Shown here: positions 47,152-60,800 of the stretch, one piece after another
How positions within the stretch are numbered: position 1 is the stretch's first letter
Layout of the letters: every line of letters begins with the position of its first letter
Assembly: GCF_000006565.2 (NCBI RefSeq)
Contig: NC_031476.1
Location: 1,698,458-1,762,457 of the forward strand
DNA length: 64,000 nt
DNA from: Toxoplasma gondii ME49
Taxonomy: Eukaryota; Apicomplexa; Conoidasida; Eucoccidiorida; Sarcocystidae
Reading direction: 5' to 3'
Notes under the pieces: generated by a model
What the model saw: only the letters and a program-made list of their open reading frames with translations
What the model was told of the DNA's origin: nothing
The model's database searches: none
Program-made: the position numbers and the translations under genes

Positions 47152-50100
47152 GCTGATACCTTTAGCCGGTGAAAGCGGTGCGTACGCCCTCCACCCGCGC
47201 GAATTGCCATTCGAACTCAATGCGTTTCCTACAGAAATTGCGCAAGCATGATTGAGAACCACAACACGCCAGTGAGAAGCCATGGTAACAGAATTTCGAC
47301 CACGCTCACGGTGACTGTTAGAGCTTATGTGAAACCTCTGCTGCACGGGACATTTTTTTGATGCTTTGAGCACTATCATCTGCAGAACGTGCATATTCAT
47401 TTACAATACGTGTTTTTCAGATGATGCCGATATGTGTCGAATTCGGAGGTAGGGTGAGCAGTTGATAATACTGCGCCCGTTGGTGGTGACCTTCACCTCA
47501 CTCAGACCCCCGTGGAAGTTTGGTGCCCGGTCAGCAGGATGCTCGGGCTAGGATCAGTCTCGCTACGTGGCTGCCATGCATGCCGCAAACTGCGGACTCG
47601 TTACCATTCAAGGTATGGTAAGATTGTAGTTTCGGATGAAGGGACGTGACTTTCAACCATTAATAAGAGGCATTGTGTGTATGTAGTGTCAGTCATCCGA
47701 TTTATTCCGTGTGCCCTTCGGCTCATCTGCATGGCTCGATGTCGACCTTTTTATGTAAATAGGGTTGGTAAGAGATCGTGCGAGAAACAGACAGGTTGTC
47801 CAATTGCAGAAAATATTGCTTGCGTGCATGAACATACCTTGTTCTCAACCAGATGTCGGGAGCGAACGACAGAACGGATCATGTGCAGTGGCACTGTCTT
47901 TTTCTACAGTCTTGGTTTTGTCGGCGCTGGATTTTCTGCTAGTACCCCGGCACAAAGTGTTTACAGTCTGGTGCAGCCTTTGAAGTAGAGCAGTCTCCGC
48001 AGCAGCTGTTGGATGACAAGGTAACGGTAGTTCGATTGAGGGAGGTCGGCAGTGCAGCCGTCATGTGATGTTTCCGCCCTACATTTCAGCGTTTCTAATT
48101 TTTCTTCGGGCCGTGTGGCAGAGCTGTCAAGGTGGCGCGGCGCATCAAGCGAAACTCCAGACTCATCTGGTTTCGTCTCTGACTTTTGGTGACCCACGTT
48201 CACTACCAGACGCTCGGGGTATCCAGCACAAAACCGTGCTCCCCGCTGGACTGTTTCTTGTGTTTTATGTGCGCCCCCTGGAGGATGGTTTGCCCTGTTA
48301 AGGCTCTAGTATTATCCTCATTCGATTCCTTCAGCACCTTCAGCTTTACTAATTGTATTTCGCCCTTGAGTTTCCCTTACATTTTGCCTGAGAAGCAGTT
48401 CCACGTCAGAGGATCTCTGTATCGCTCTGGTGGCCCCTGTTCTCACAATCTTACGAATTCAAGATATTCTGTGATCGTCAGTACAAACCAGCGGAGGTGA
48501 AGTTGCCTAAATGGTATTTCATGCCTTTATACGGTAATTAGAAGTACGGCTGCAACTTGATTCGTGGTATGCACGGTGGCGCTTGCAGCGTGCCGACGCG
48601 AGAAAAAAGACGTTTATTATAAGCAGATAGGCTTTCCGGATTTCGTCTCAGCTAGGGTTCGGGCATGCCGAACGAATTTGCCGTAACCAACCTTGCCGAT
48701 GTCACCGGCGAGCGTAAAATAAACTGAGCAAATCGAATCAACCGGAGAAAGACGTTGACGAAAGACATTTATACAGGGAAAGGATGTCTGTTCACCTTTT
48801 GATACTCTGCTGATCGATAGAGCATCGCTGAACCACATCATGCGTTACGACTTCACCGCGCGGACCTTGATTTTATGTTTTTCTTAACCTCATGGATTTT
48901 GTAGTGGGAACCACTGGATATTTAGCTAACGTGATTTCACGGTGCCACGGTGGAGTTGAATTTCCTTTCACGGGAGAGGTGAAACACGGAAGCCTACAAA
49001 CGGCGAGGCAGTTGCTCGAATGGAGATTGGCATGGCAGTGACAGTCGTAGACGCGCACTTGAGAGGATATGTAACGCGGTCAGACGACGCGCGTGCGACC
49101 TATTCTCTATGGAAACTTTTGCGGTGTGACGGCCTGAACCGTGACCCTTTTAATCTCGTAAACAGGCCCAGGGTTTATTATGGACTCCTCACCCCCGCGA
49201 ATCACGTCATGGTCCGGTGCTCCCCGGCTGTTGGTTTGTTGGAACAAGAACACCCAGATAACTCAATACCATTGAACCGGTACCAGACGCTGCGTGAACC
49301 ATACAAACAGCACACGGACATTCGGATATGGCAGAGCGCAAGAAGTTTGTAAAAAATGACGTCGGGTTTTATGGTTCATATGTGGCTTTTAAAAAAACAC
49401 ATGTCGCGTGGCGTCACCGCGGTTTTTCCATTCATAATTACGGCGGAGAGCAGGGGAGCGAAATACTTTCGGAGACAGCACGGGATGACGGAAAGCCGGG
49501 TGTTTCACATTCGATTGAACACAAATGCAAGGGCGCTGTCTGTTAACGTGAGCTGGCCTCGACGGCGTCTCCGGAAACTAACGGGGTACATTGCTGGAAC
49601 ACGGCTTTGTTTGAACAAACCATTCCTGTCCATGCTACGCACAATGCCATTGGAAACGAACGAAATAATGCAGTGTTCTGGGCGGCATGTGTGTTTTCTA
49701 GGACAACCTAAAAAGGCGGTTGGTCCCACTTGGTTCTCCCTTTTACGTTGGCGAGTTTCGTGAAGTCGGTTAGCGGCACCACGTATGCGGAATTGGCGAG
49801 AATCTTGGCGCACACCGGTTACATGTTGGATTGAGACACGGGTGTAACTTCAGTTTCACCGAGTATGCCCCGTAAATCGCTTTTACGTGATCAATGCCCT
49901 TCTGACTAGCGTCGGAACGAAAGTATGAGACACCCTCGTCTCTCTATCGCGTCTGCGCCTAAGAAGATTTCGAGAAGCTCGTTTCAGTTTCTCACGCATG
50001 GTTCAACACGTTTCTCCTGTCTCAGAGAGGACAAACATTATACCGAAGGTCTTTTGTAGATGACTGGTGGCATAACCAACAGAACGTGATCTAGTTTCTA

Positions 50101-50306
50101 ATGCAAGATAGCCGTATGATTCTGTGTGCTGGGGCAGTACACGGATAGGGATACATGCACAGGCTAGTGAACGAGACATGCTTCACGGTTTTTGTTCCCA
50201 CATAGACGAAGATATGCACAAGAGCTTGAGAGCTTCGCATTCAAAAAGCCCAGTGGGAAGCGAACGTCAACGACGGATACTTCTGCCGATCGGCTTGTAC
50301 GCGAGG
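47152..50306. other. Gene-poor stretch
   Basis: Only short ORFs occur on both strands; none has splice partners or protein-like composition I would defend. The longest, 49356-49763 plus, lacks both. Confidence 0.45.
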
Positions 50307-51023
50307 TCACTTAACCCTTGCGAGACACGTTTTCGCGCGTGCTAACAGCGCCTTGGATTCTTGTAGCCACCGAAACGCGTGGGACACCAACATTCTCGAG
50401 TTTTTCGGGTGCGTGTCCGGTTTCATAGCGACGTACTCAAGCCGATTTTGTGGTCGGATCCCGATTTTCTGTGCCAGCGTTTCAAGATTTTTGCGGTCTT
50501 TTGTGTGCTTTCTGAAAGGATTGGCGAAGGGTTGGTTCCTCAAGTCTTGCCACGTCTGCTTGACGCACTGCTCGGTGCCTGTCGACCGACCCACCGGTGC
50601 GAGAAAACGGCATGTTCCTTCATATTTGACTCACGTAATTCTTCTGAGCAAGTTCAGGAATCGTGGATTCTCTAGCAGGTCCTTCCTTGGGTAGAAATGG
50701 TCGACCCGCTGTCCCTTCACTATGTTGCAGCGGGATGAGCTCCCGCGGACGCCGAGACAAGCCACGTTAGCATGCTTTCAACGTTTGCCCGGAAATGAGG
50801 CACAGCGGAAAGTGACAAGCCAAGCATGCCGCTTACCATCTGCCTTCTCTACTGATGTAAGTGTGCGTTGGAAGAATGACTGCCAGAGCGTCACGGCCGG
50901 TTCCTGCCGTAGCTCCTCCATTCTATACCATTTCGATCTCGTATACAACGGAAGAGCACCGTGATGGAATACGGAAACATGTTCAAAGTCTCTGCCGCGA
51001 AGCGTGCAAGCCACTTCTGCCAT
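50307..51023 (-). CDS. Two-exon protein of 152 aa, unknown family
   Basis: Exon 1 is 50837-51023 (ATG, MAEVACTLRGRDFEHVSV) with donor GTAAGC; exon 2 is 50307-50578 after the acceptor GGTCGGTCGACAG. The junction is phase 1 and 459 nt in total close exactly. The sequence is Trp- and Arg-rich: SKWYRMEELRQEPAVTLWQS in exon 1, KQTWQDLRNQPFANPFRKHT and NLETLAQKIGIRPQNRLEYV in exon 2. The spacing of Leu/Trp and the KIGI...EY block recall a poorly described stramenopile/apicomplexan family with an EDWY-like motif, but this is recollection, not a match. There is no signal peptide or membrane span; a basic, possibly nucleic-acid-binding protein is a guess. Confidence 0.6.
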
Positions 51024-51841
51024 GACTCGCTTAGGGCTGGCCTTTCCACTCCACTTCGTCGTGTTCCTCTGGTGGTAGAGTGGGAAATTGTGAAAGGTTG
51101 TTTCTAGCGTATTATCTGGTTATATGTGATCTGCGTTCCTGCGTTGCCAGAGGGTGGAGACACAGAACGACTGTTGCCTCTTTCCCCGCATGTACATTCG
51201 AGCCAAACTCATTTCCTGATGGGTGCTCTGTCCCCTTGTTTACAAGTTCGCGCATCTGGAGAAGTCACGGTCACGTTCTGGTCTCATTAGTCTGACTAGG
51301 TTACCAGGTGCTTTCTTTCCACGATGTGTCCACCCTGTCTTCACCTTGTTGCTAGTCAGCAGTTAGACGAGGGAACTCAACGCTGTGTGTTTTGATGCAT
51401 GTGTGGCGTCTTCACAGGAGTGCCAGAGACAGGCGAGAAAGAGGGAGGGTTGGGACAGAGAGACAGTGCAGTGAAGCCACCGGGAAAGAATAAAATGAGC
51501 TGTTGATCACATTCGAGTCCCTTCCCCGCTGCCCTGTTTTTTCACTCGGTCGTCCCGCCTTCGCACTGGTAGAAGTCTCTCCTTCGACTCTAGCAAGAAA
51601 ATGGAGGGACTGAAAGCCCAACGTTGCTGTGACACACCGTCTTGTTGGGTTCAGCAGAGTCCGAGCCCGTACCGTCGGTTCGGCGACTCGCCTGTGAGCG
51701 TAACTCACCGTCTCTGGAACCCTTCTCCGCTCACAATTTTTCACTTCCCCCTTTCCGCAAGTATCCTGTGTCAGGTCTTTCATATTTCCCCTTGAACATC
51801 TAGGTTGCTCGCTGTTGCGTGTGTTTCAAACGGCTTGTAAA
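51024..51841. promoter_or_regulatory. Divergent intergenic region, candidate shared promoter
   Basis: About 800 nt separate the start of the 152 aa minus gene from the FHA-phosphatase start. ORFs here are short. The plus-strand start has a good context (TGTAAAATGACC). Confidence 0.4.
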
Positions 51842-54800
51842 ATGACCTTCGGGTCTGCCCTGGCGGAGCTTCCGGTCTGCGTGGGCAGCGCCCCCCGCGG
51901 CACTCCGTCCCCGGCATCTCCTCTTCCAACTTTTCCCACTTCGTCTCTCTCGGCTCGACAAAGAAAACGGACGCTTCCAGCTCCCTCGTCTCTTCCCCGA
52001 GGTTGCACTAGAGCCCACGGCAGCACCCGTCCTGCACTGAGAGGAAGGACGCCTGCGGAGGAGTCTCTCGACTTCTTTCTGGACCCCCGAAATCGCCTGA
52101 GAGAGTCTCTGGAGAGAGACCGGGTCGAGAGGAGAAAGGGTTCGACGGAGACCGTCCAGAAACGCTGTCTGGGATCCGAGACACATGACGACCTCCGATT
52201 GGGGCACTCCGCCCTGCCTCAGCCTCGCCTGGCTCCGCTGTTCGTTCCTGGGATGGTCCCCGATGGGCCTGCCGCTGCTGTGCTGCCCTGCACGCCGCAC
52301 CGCCACGCGGTGATCCGCTGCACGCGAGGGCCCTTTGAAGGCCGCTTCTTCTTCGTGAACAAGGGACAGAAAGGAGACATCTTTGGAGGCGGAAAGGACC
52401 GGAGAGAGGTCACCATGTACGTGGAACATGCCGGACTCAGCGTTACACACGCCCAGGTTGTCGAGGAGACAGGAGACGGTGACCGACGCAGAGAAGACTC
52501 GCTCGCGCTTCTCGACCTCAACAGTGACACGGGTACGCGAGACAGAAGCGCGGGGAATGTGTCGCTCTCTCGGGATGAGAAGAAAACGAGGAGGAAAGAC
52601 ATTTGACGCGGGTGGCCGGATCTACTTTGTCGGAAGACTCAGTGAGTGTTGAGGGTCTTTGCGTCGAAGAAATGTCAATTCACCGATCTCCTTTCTTCGA
52701 TGATTGTATACCTGCTGTCGATCCGTGATACCCATGCGTCCGAGAAACGAGATGGAGACAAGGACGATGTCCATGTCTCCATCTGTGTAGCTGACCAGGG
52801 GGCGATCTGTCGATTCATTATTCCATGACTACGTTTATGCTGGGATACTGCCATGTCTTCATGGCTAACTCATCCCGCTTGTGTCCTCATCTCTTCCCTC
52901 TCAGGCACATGGGCGCGTGTCCGGTGGGACCGCCCTACGCCACTCTTCTCTCTCTCAGGTAGCGCGGCGTCTCGGTCTTCTTGTCCCCTCAAGGGTCAGT
53001 GTGGTGACACCGGAGGAAGTTCAGCAGATGCCTCTTCCGGATCTTCTCTCCCTCGTGGATCTTCTCCGTCGTCCGGATCATTCTCCCCGTTTCCCAGTGT
53101 CGCGTATTCTTCGCCTGCATGCAAGGAGTCAACTGGTGTCTCCAAGCGGCAGTCAGCCGAACAAGGAGCCTGTTTGCCTGCTTCGCCTCCGGTAGAAGTC
53201 TGTGGCCCCTCTCAGTTCCTTTTGTTTCAGGGGACACTGCTGAGACTCTGCAGAGGTCCGCCCCTGTCACCCTGGGGAGCCTTCGTCGAATTCCTGAAGG
53301 CCTTTGAATTGTCACATTTGCGGGATATAATCATACGGGCACTCCAGCGGCAGTGCCGATGCTCTCAGGAGCATCCGAAGCGAGAACAGGCACCCCCGGT
53401 CTCCCCTTGTTCTGACACTGCGGTGCCTTACGGTATCGGCTCTGCCTTCCTGGGAAGACCTTGGTCTCTTCAAAGTGACCAGGGCAAAGGCTTTTTGCCG
53501 ACCACGCCGGAGAATCAGAATCCGTTTTCTTCCTCTGTTGTTTTGTCTGGGAGACCAGAAGCTGCACCTTGTGACTCGTGGCCAGGAGGGCGAGAAGAAA
53601 ACGCTACAGACTCAGATTTGAGCTCTGCGTCCGCTTCTGTGTCGGGGCCGTTGTCGACCTTCCGCACTCAAGGGGGCTTCTGCCCGCGGTGCATGCGCAG
53701 TCCTTTAGACCGGCTGGCGGAGGCGAGTCCGTCGTGCCTGTTCGCTTCTCTCCAGAGTTCCAATCGGGGGAAAGCGAAAATCTGTCGAGAGGGGTCGGAT
53801 CAAAGCGCCGAGGTGGAATCTGCCGCAACGTCTTCTCCGCCACTTTCTTCTCCTTTCTCCACTCCTGCTTTCCCCTTTGTTTCTCGCCTTCCGTCTGCTC
53901 GCGCTTCCGCGCCGTCGTTGCCAACTCCTTCTTCGCCTTCACTGCATGCAGACCCGGCTCAAGCTTCGTCTTCAGTACATCGCAGCCTCTCCACTGTTGC
54001 CGGGTCGAGGAAGGGCGCCGTCGGGGACGTAAGTGAGCGATATCTCGCGAGTCACCAATTCGCATGCAGAGAAAACTTCCTTTCAGCCACCTCCAACGCG
54101 ATCAAGAGAGACTGCGAAGCAACTCGAGCAGAAGAGGCCGAACGGGAAGGCCGCAGGAATGACCAAGGAACACCCAGAGAGAGTGGAGACAGCCTCGAGA
54201 AGAGAAAGAGCCGCAGCAAAGACCACAGGTTCACTTTCTTACGAAAAAAAGGGAAACCGGCGTCCGGAAAAGGCGACGCTTATGCCTCCCCTGCTGCGTG
54301 CACCCCCTCTTCTGAGGCGTACCCATTGGGTTTTTCTTCGTTGTGTCAGCAGAGAACGCCGGAAGAAGGAAAGGCATGCCACGACGAGCAAGCTGGAGAC
54401 GAAGAACTGACTTACGAGGACCTTCTCAAGTGGAAACTTGCATGCAAGAACCTTCCTCATTACCTGCCTGTGGAGGTGAAAAGTCGCCCTCTGCTGATTG
54501 TCGACCACGCGTCAGGAACATTGCTGGGTCAGGTTTCCTGGACAGGTGCTTGCCTGTTTCCGGCGTTTCGTTCGGACTTTCCCATCTTGTCTTCTTCGGT
54601 GTGCACGAGCTCTTCCTCTGGTGCCTCAGAGTCCTTTCTGTCTCGCTCAACGACCTCCTGTCCCGCCTCTCGTTGCTCTTCGGCATCTAAGTATGCCGCT
54701 TTCTTTTCGTCTCCGTCGCAAGTAGGCACGAAAGCAGATCACACAGACGAAGTTGCGTCGCACATGCCCCTGGAGCGGTCTCGAGGGTCTCACGCTGCGG

Positions 54801-57800
54801 CGCCCGGTGCGCACGATTGTGGCAAGCAGACGCCCAGGTTCTCTCTCCAATCCTCCCCCTCAAAGAGGCACAGTTGTTCGGGAACGAGCGATGCGTTTGA
54901 TACTCTTTACCCGGCTGCCTGGCTCTCATCGGGCAAGAAAACCCACAGAGAGAAGCGAGAGGGCAGTGGCGACAGAAGAAAGAGAGAGGATAATGACAAC
55001 CGAAACAAGAAACAGGAGAGTGACGACGGAAGACCGAGAGCCGATAGGAACGACAGAAGATCTGTTGAAGCCGGGAGCATGAAGGGCGACTGGTGTGCGA
55101 CGACAGCGACTCGAGAGACAAAGACGGGAAGAGATGGAAGAGGTGAGCACGTTAGCCAAACGTCAGAGAAGCCGAACATTCAGGAAACTCGTATCGTTTC
55201 TGTTCCTTCGGACAAGAGAAACACCGCGAGTGCTCGTGGCGAGGATCGAGCGTCAGAAGCAGAGGGCATCCTTCTACAGCGCGGCGCAGAAAGTTTGGGG
55301 GGACACCCGGAGCCCCAGGGGACCAAGGCGTGTGGGATGTCGAGCCTGAGAAGTTCTCTGTCTCCTCTGCTTACTCACTCTGAGGACAGTCACCACTTCC
55401 GAGAAGCTGCCTCGCTGCATGCCCTTTCTCCTGAAAAGAAGGGACAGCGATCAGCGGACCTAGATGTACTGAAGCCCGGACGCGACAGGGCGTTTTCGGC
55501 GCGGAAAAACCTACACCTAGCAACCGGTCGAGACAGGGGTGGCGGGGAAGGAGGCGCGGAGAAAGAAGAAAAGGAACAGACTCGAAAGCAGCACCGAAGA
55601 GTCCCTGAAGAGGAAGGAAGAGATTTCGAGGAAGGAAATATGAGTGGGATCTCTGGGATGATGTCAGGGATAGAAAAGATGCCAGTGGCGAGAACTCACA
55701 GCGAGGGTCGACCCACACTTCCTGCTTCGCAGTCGGACCTCCCTTCTTCCTCTTCTTTCTCTGCCTTCTCTTATTCCTCTGTCGCGTCAGGTCAGTCGCC
55801 AACATGTCGCTCTCCCTTTCCGCAGCTCTCACCGGGACGGGGGCCGCAACTTCATTTGTCTGTTGTCGACAAAGATCGTCGTGGCGGGTCAATTCTTCTT
55901 TGCGCCGATTCTCTATCTCTCTCGACCTCTCCGGCTGTGGCTCAACCGACTCCTGCCGCGTCCCTCTCTCGCGAAGTGCTACGTTCGCCTGTTGTGGCTT
56001 CTACACACGACGCAGGGACTGTCCTCTCCGCTTCTTCTGCTTTTGTATCATCTTCTCCGTGCTCGGCGCTTTCGTCCTTCTCTTCCGAGGTGGCGCCGGT
56101 CTCCTTGCGGTCGCCTGCGTTGACACCGCGGCCGAAGTCATTCCTTTCTGCTCTGGGACGCTGTCGCCCTCACTCTCTGTCCGCTAGCGAGGAGAGGGAG
56201 ACACGCGCTTTCCTTCTTCCCTTTCCGTCCACCGAAGAGAGGAGAACAGACCCGAGAGAAGAAGGAAAGCCGTTGTCGCCGGCACTCAGTCTGAGAGCCT
56301 CGAAGACCCCCTTGCTGCCTCAGAAAAGAGGAGACGGCGTGCGGACAGAGGACGCAAAACCAGAAGATGAGACAGAACGAGGAAGCGAGGAGGCAAGCCA
56401 AGGTGGTCAGGGAGGGGAACGAGAAGGACGCACACAAAGATATGGAAAGGAAGAAAGCGAACGAGTGCAGAAGGAACAGTCGCTGGCTGGAGAAGAGACG
56501 AGAGAAGGGGTTCGTGACAAAGGACAAGGGAAAAGAACAGAGGACACTGGTGCCGATGCCGACAGGGATAGGAGGTCAGGAGCAAAGGAAGACGAAGAGA
56601 GTACAGCAAGAGGAAGAGGAAGGATGCGCAACCAGGAAGGAAAGCTTGGCACACCTGACAGCGTTCGTAAACGACAGAGACGGAGTGTCTCTTTGCTGCA
56701 AAAGTACGTATTTTCGAGGAACGGAAATGCGTCTCACTGGCTGTCTTTCACGGACTGTAGCGAGGCGAATAAAGTTCATTTGGACGCTCCCTCATCTCTA
56801 AGAAAACAGGTGATTTCCGGACCTTACGGTTTCCGTGTGTCTTCTCCTTCTTACGGTTTCCGTGTGTCTTCTCCTTCTTCCTTTCCTGCTGGCCAAGGGA
56901 GAGTCCGGGAACGGCGCGGCAGCTCTGTCTGTACACTCTCTTCGTCTCTGGGCCCCGTCTTTCAATCGTCGGTTTCGACTTCTTCCTCTTCTCTTGGCTC
57001 GAATGGACAGTCCGCGTCTCCGTTTGTCCTTCCGGTTACTCGTTCTTCCTCTCCTTCTTCCCCTCTTTCCTTCGGCGTGCGGCAGGCACAGACAGCCAGC
57101 GCGGAAAGAGCAGCCTTAACACAGACGGAGAGCAAAAGCTTTGGCCTGCAGTCGCCCTCCACGCGCGTTTGCTCTCTGCGGCGCAGAATCAGAGACGAGG
57201 AGAGGGGAGGAGACAGTGAACAGGAAGGCGCGGTGATGGACACACTCGCAAGAGGGACGGGGAGAGAAACAGAATGGAGTCGAACGCTAGTGGTCAAGGT
57301 GACGGAGGAGGAAGTCGTATTTTCAGGGATCGTGAAGCCCCCAGAAGCGCCAATGTGCAGTTCCCTGGTCGCGCCAAGACCAGGGCAGCCACGAGACGCC
57401 GATGAGAACATTAAAGAAGAAGAAGACATGCGGAACCAGAGGAGCGGGAGGAAGGACGGAGACGCCAGAGAAGAATGCCAAGAAGAACAAGGGGAGCGAC
57501 AGATGGTGCATACACCGTGGCACGGAAGTCCGCCTGCGTTGCTGATGTTGGAGCGTCGCAGTCGGAGCGAGGGAGACAGGAAGAAGAGGGAAACTTTTGG
57601 AGAGAAGCCGGTGGCCCAACGTCCCTGGGTCTCTTCTTCTTCAGCTGTCTCTCGTTCTTCTGCAGCGTCTCCCCTCTCTCGTGCTGCGTTTGAGACTGTC
57701 CGCGGGCCGATCCGAGACGGCCAGCAAGGCGCGAGAGAGGCAAGACAACTGCAAAGAGAGAAAACGGGAGACCTGCGAAGCGGAGGGAAAGAGGAGTTTG

Positions 57801-60800
57801 ACCGTGAAATGATGCAGCGGGGAGGAGTCGGAACAACGACCACCGAGGTTGTTTGTGACCGACGCACGGCTTCGGAAGGCAGTCAGAGGTGTGCCGTATC
57901 TCCAAAACTTTTGGGAGGGGATACTGTTTCTTCTTCTCCAGAGGCGCTGACGCCTTCTTGGATCCCCTTCGTCTCCTCGGAGCCCCACCGGGCGTCGTCT
58001 CCGGCATCTTCTGCCGCCTTGAGACTTGGCGCTCCCAGACGCGTTTCGGCGGCTTCTTTGCCGCACGCTGCCCCGGCGTCGCAGCTGTGTCCAGAGCCTC
58101 TCGGCAGCGAACGGGAGAAGGTAGGAGACGGCTGGGGGCGAGAGGAAAGGAGAGTGCACGCGAGACCTGACAAGAAGAGAGACGAAGGAGACGAGGAAGA
58201 AGCAGAGGGTGTTGGGGAAGGCCAGACGCAGGAAGGCACTGGGGTCGACAGGAAGCGTGGAGGTGACGCAGAGGCGAAGCGTGACGAGGGCAGTGTCATC
58301 ACAAGAGGAAAGAAAAGCGCTTTGAGAAGAGACGCAGAAAGTAAGGAGATCCATAGCTGCCGCCTGGCCTCGCTCAGAACGGACAACGCCGATGTTGTCG
58401 AGCTCGAAGACAGAAATCGCTTTTCCAGTGTCTACCAGAAGACCTTTTCTCGTCAGCGAAAAGCCAGGCTGCCTTCCCATAGTCGTTTTGTCTCCTCATC
58501 CTTCTCTGCTCTGCCACCCGAGTGTCCCGATTCTCTGCACGCGTCGCCGTCTGCGACCCCTCCTCGACGCACTGCTTTTCCTCGCTTTCTCGTTTCTCCC
58601 GGAGCTCTCGGCAAGTGCGGGAGCAGTCCGGTCTCTTCGTCTTCTTCAGCAAGACGCGCATCTGCTGAGAGCATCAAGAAAGAAAGGAGGCGACTCTTCC
58701 CGTTCCTCTACGACAAAAGAGATAAAAAAAGCCGAAGAAAACGGGTCTGGCGCCGCGACGAAAACTATGAAGAGAAGGAAGAAGCGAACGAAGGTAACCA
58801 CGACAAAAAAGAGGAGCGGGAAGAGGAGAATGGAGACCAGGAAGAGAAGAAGGACGAGACAGAAAAAGCGAGCGAGCTGGAGGCCAAAACTGAGCGACGG
58901 GAACAGCGGGGCAGAGAAGAGCTGCAAGGTTTGCAGGAACCCGAGAGAGATCAGAAAACCGAAGAGGCAAATGGCGAAGAGAAAAGCTCCGGAGGGGAGG
59001 AAGTGGTGAAGCACGGAAAGACGAGACGGGTGGTAGAAACGTCGGCGGGGTCTGTGGGTCTTACAGAGTTAAAGGCGTCTGCGAATCGGAGTCTCCTCGA
59101 GGCAGAGGCGCCACAGACGGAACAGGGAAGGTACGAAGAAGCAACTGTACAGTGCGCCAGAAGGCTGAGCCGAAACGAAAATCAGAGGGGACAGAAAGTG
59201 ATGGGGAGACGCCTCGTGATGGAAGATGAAGAAGAAGGAAGCATTCCGTCGGAGGTGGTGTTTTTCGACCTGTGCGATGGAGACAACAGAGACAGCAACG
59301 CAGGAGCACCAGCTCTGCGAGAACTCCGCGCCGGGTGCTTGGCTTCCGTTCTTCCTTCCCCTTCGACATGTCTGCCGACGCCGCCGTTCCCGGCTCCTTT
59401 TTCCCCTCGCGCTTCTTCGCCTCCTTCTCCTCTGCTTCTCTCCGGGCTTGCCGGCGGCTCTGGAAGTGACCTTGGCGAGCAGACCAGTCCCGACGGAGAC
59501 GCACAGAGAGGAGACTGCAGACTTCCCCGGCTGGAAGAAGGAGTGTGCACGAGGCTGAAGCGACTGAGAAACGAGAACACCTGCGAGCATGAGTCCGAAA
59601 AGGGAGAGGGAAGAGAAGACGAGGAAAGGGGAGAAAAGAGCGGGAGGCGAGAAGAACGAAAGGCTGAAAGAGCTCTACGGGAGAAAGGAACGCGGAAAGA
59701 AAGGGAGACACACGTTGTCGAAGGAGACGAGGCCACCAGCAGCGGAGCCCCCCCGGGTGTCTTGTTACCCCATTTCGAGGCACTGTGGTTCGACGCAGAT
59801 GTCGCAGAAGAGGGCAGAGGAGGCGACACAGAAGAAACCTTCCTGAGTCCCCGTTTTCCTCCCGCAGAAGTGATGAAAAACAAACAGCGAATGCATGCAG
59901 AGGTGGCGCCTCTCAAAGCGAGTGGGCCTTCATCTGCACTTCGTGCCCCAGAGTGTGAAGGGAACGACGTGCTGTCTGTTGGGGCTTCGCTGTCCCTATT
60001 TTCTCCTGTCGCTTCTTCTGTTGCTGTCTCGTCCTTCTCGGCGTCTTCGCTGCACTGCATGCGATCTTCTTCGAGCGACGCGCAGCCGAACGGGCGCAGC
60101 GAGAGGAGACGTGGAGCGGGAATGAAAGCCAAAGCGAGAGAGACAAAACCCAGGTTCTGCGCGTTCTCTCGCTTCCCTCTGTCCCGATTTCTTGTGAATG
60201 CGGAGAAAAATGAAAGAAAACTGTCGGCTCAAGAAGAGAAACAAGAATGCGAAACGGACGAAGGCAGAGACGAGGCGGCAGGCAGCGACAGAGCGCCGGA
60301 AGGAAGCATCGCGCGTGCATCCTCTAGCGATGACGAGTTTCTGTGTCCAGATTCTGTGGACATTCGAGTCCCTGCGTTCCAGGTGTCCAGACGAAGAATC
60401 GCCAGCAAAGGCCAGGGCGATGAAGAAGGCCAGGGAGCGGAGAGAAAGGAAGAGACCGACGGGGCGGGGAGATATGAAGCCACGCGACAGAGAAGTGAAG
60501 TTGAAGATGTTGACGCGAGAAGCAGAGGCGAAGGCGAAATTTCAGATCAAGAAAAAAGACATCTCGGCGAAGAGCGGAGAGAAAAGGAAGGACACGACTC
60601 GAAGAAAGGCAAGGAATCTGACACTGGCGAACGTGTAGCGGGAGGAGGAGACATGGAGGGGCTGCAGAAGCGGCAAGAAGAACGAACTCTTTCAACAGAG
60701 ACACAAGGAGAAGAGAGGCACCGACTTGCAGCGGGCCTTGCCCCTGTTCTTCTTTCTTCGCTCCTGTCTCATCTTGTCGCTTCGCGCCGACAAATTTTTC

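Noticed and set aside
50837..50842. CAG-ATG-GTAAGC site resembling a micro-exon
   Set aside because: It is explained as the normal 3' end of the 187-nt first exon of the 152 aa gene, whose phase fits exactly.
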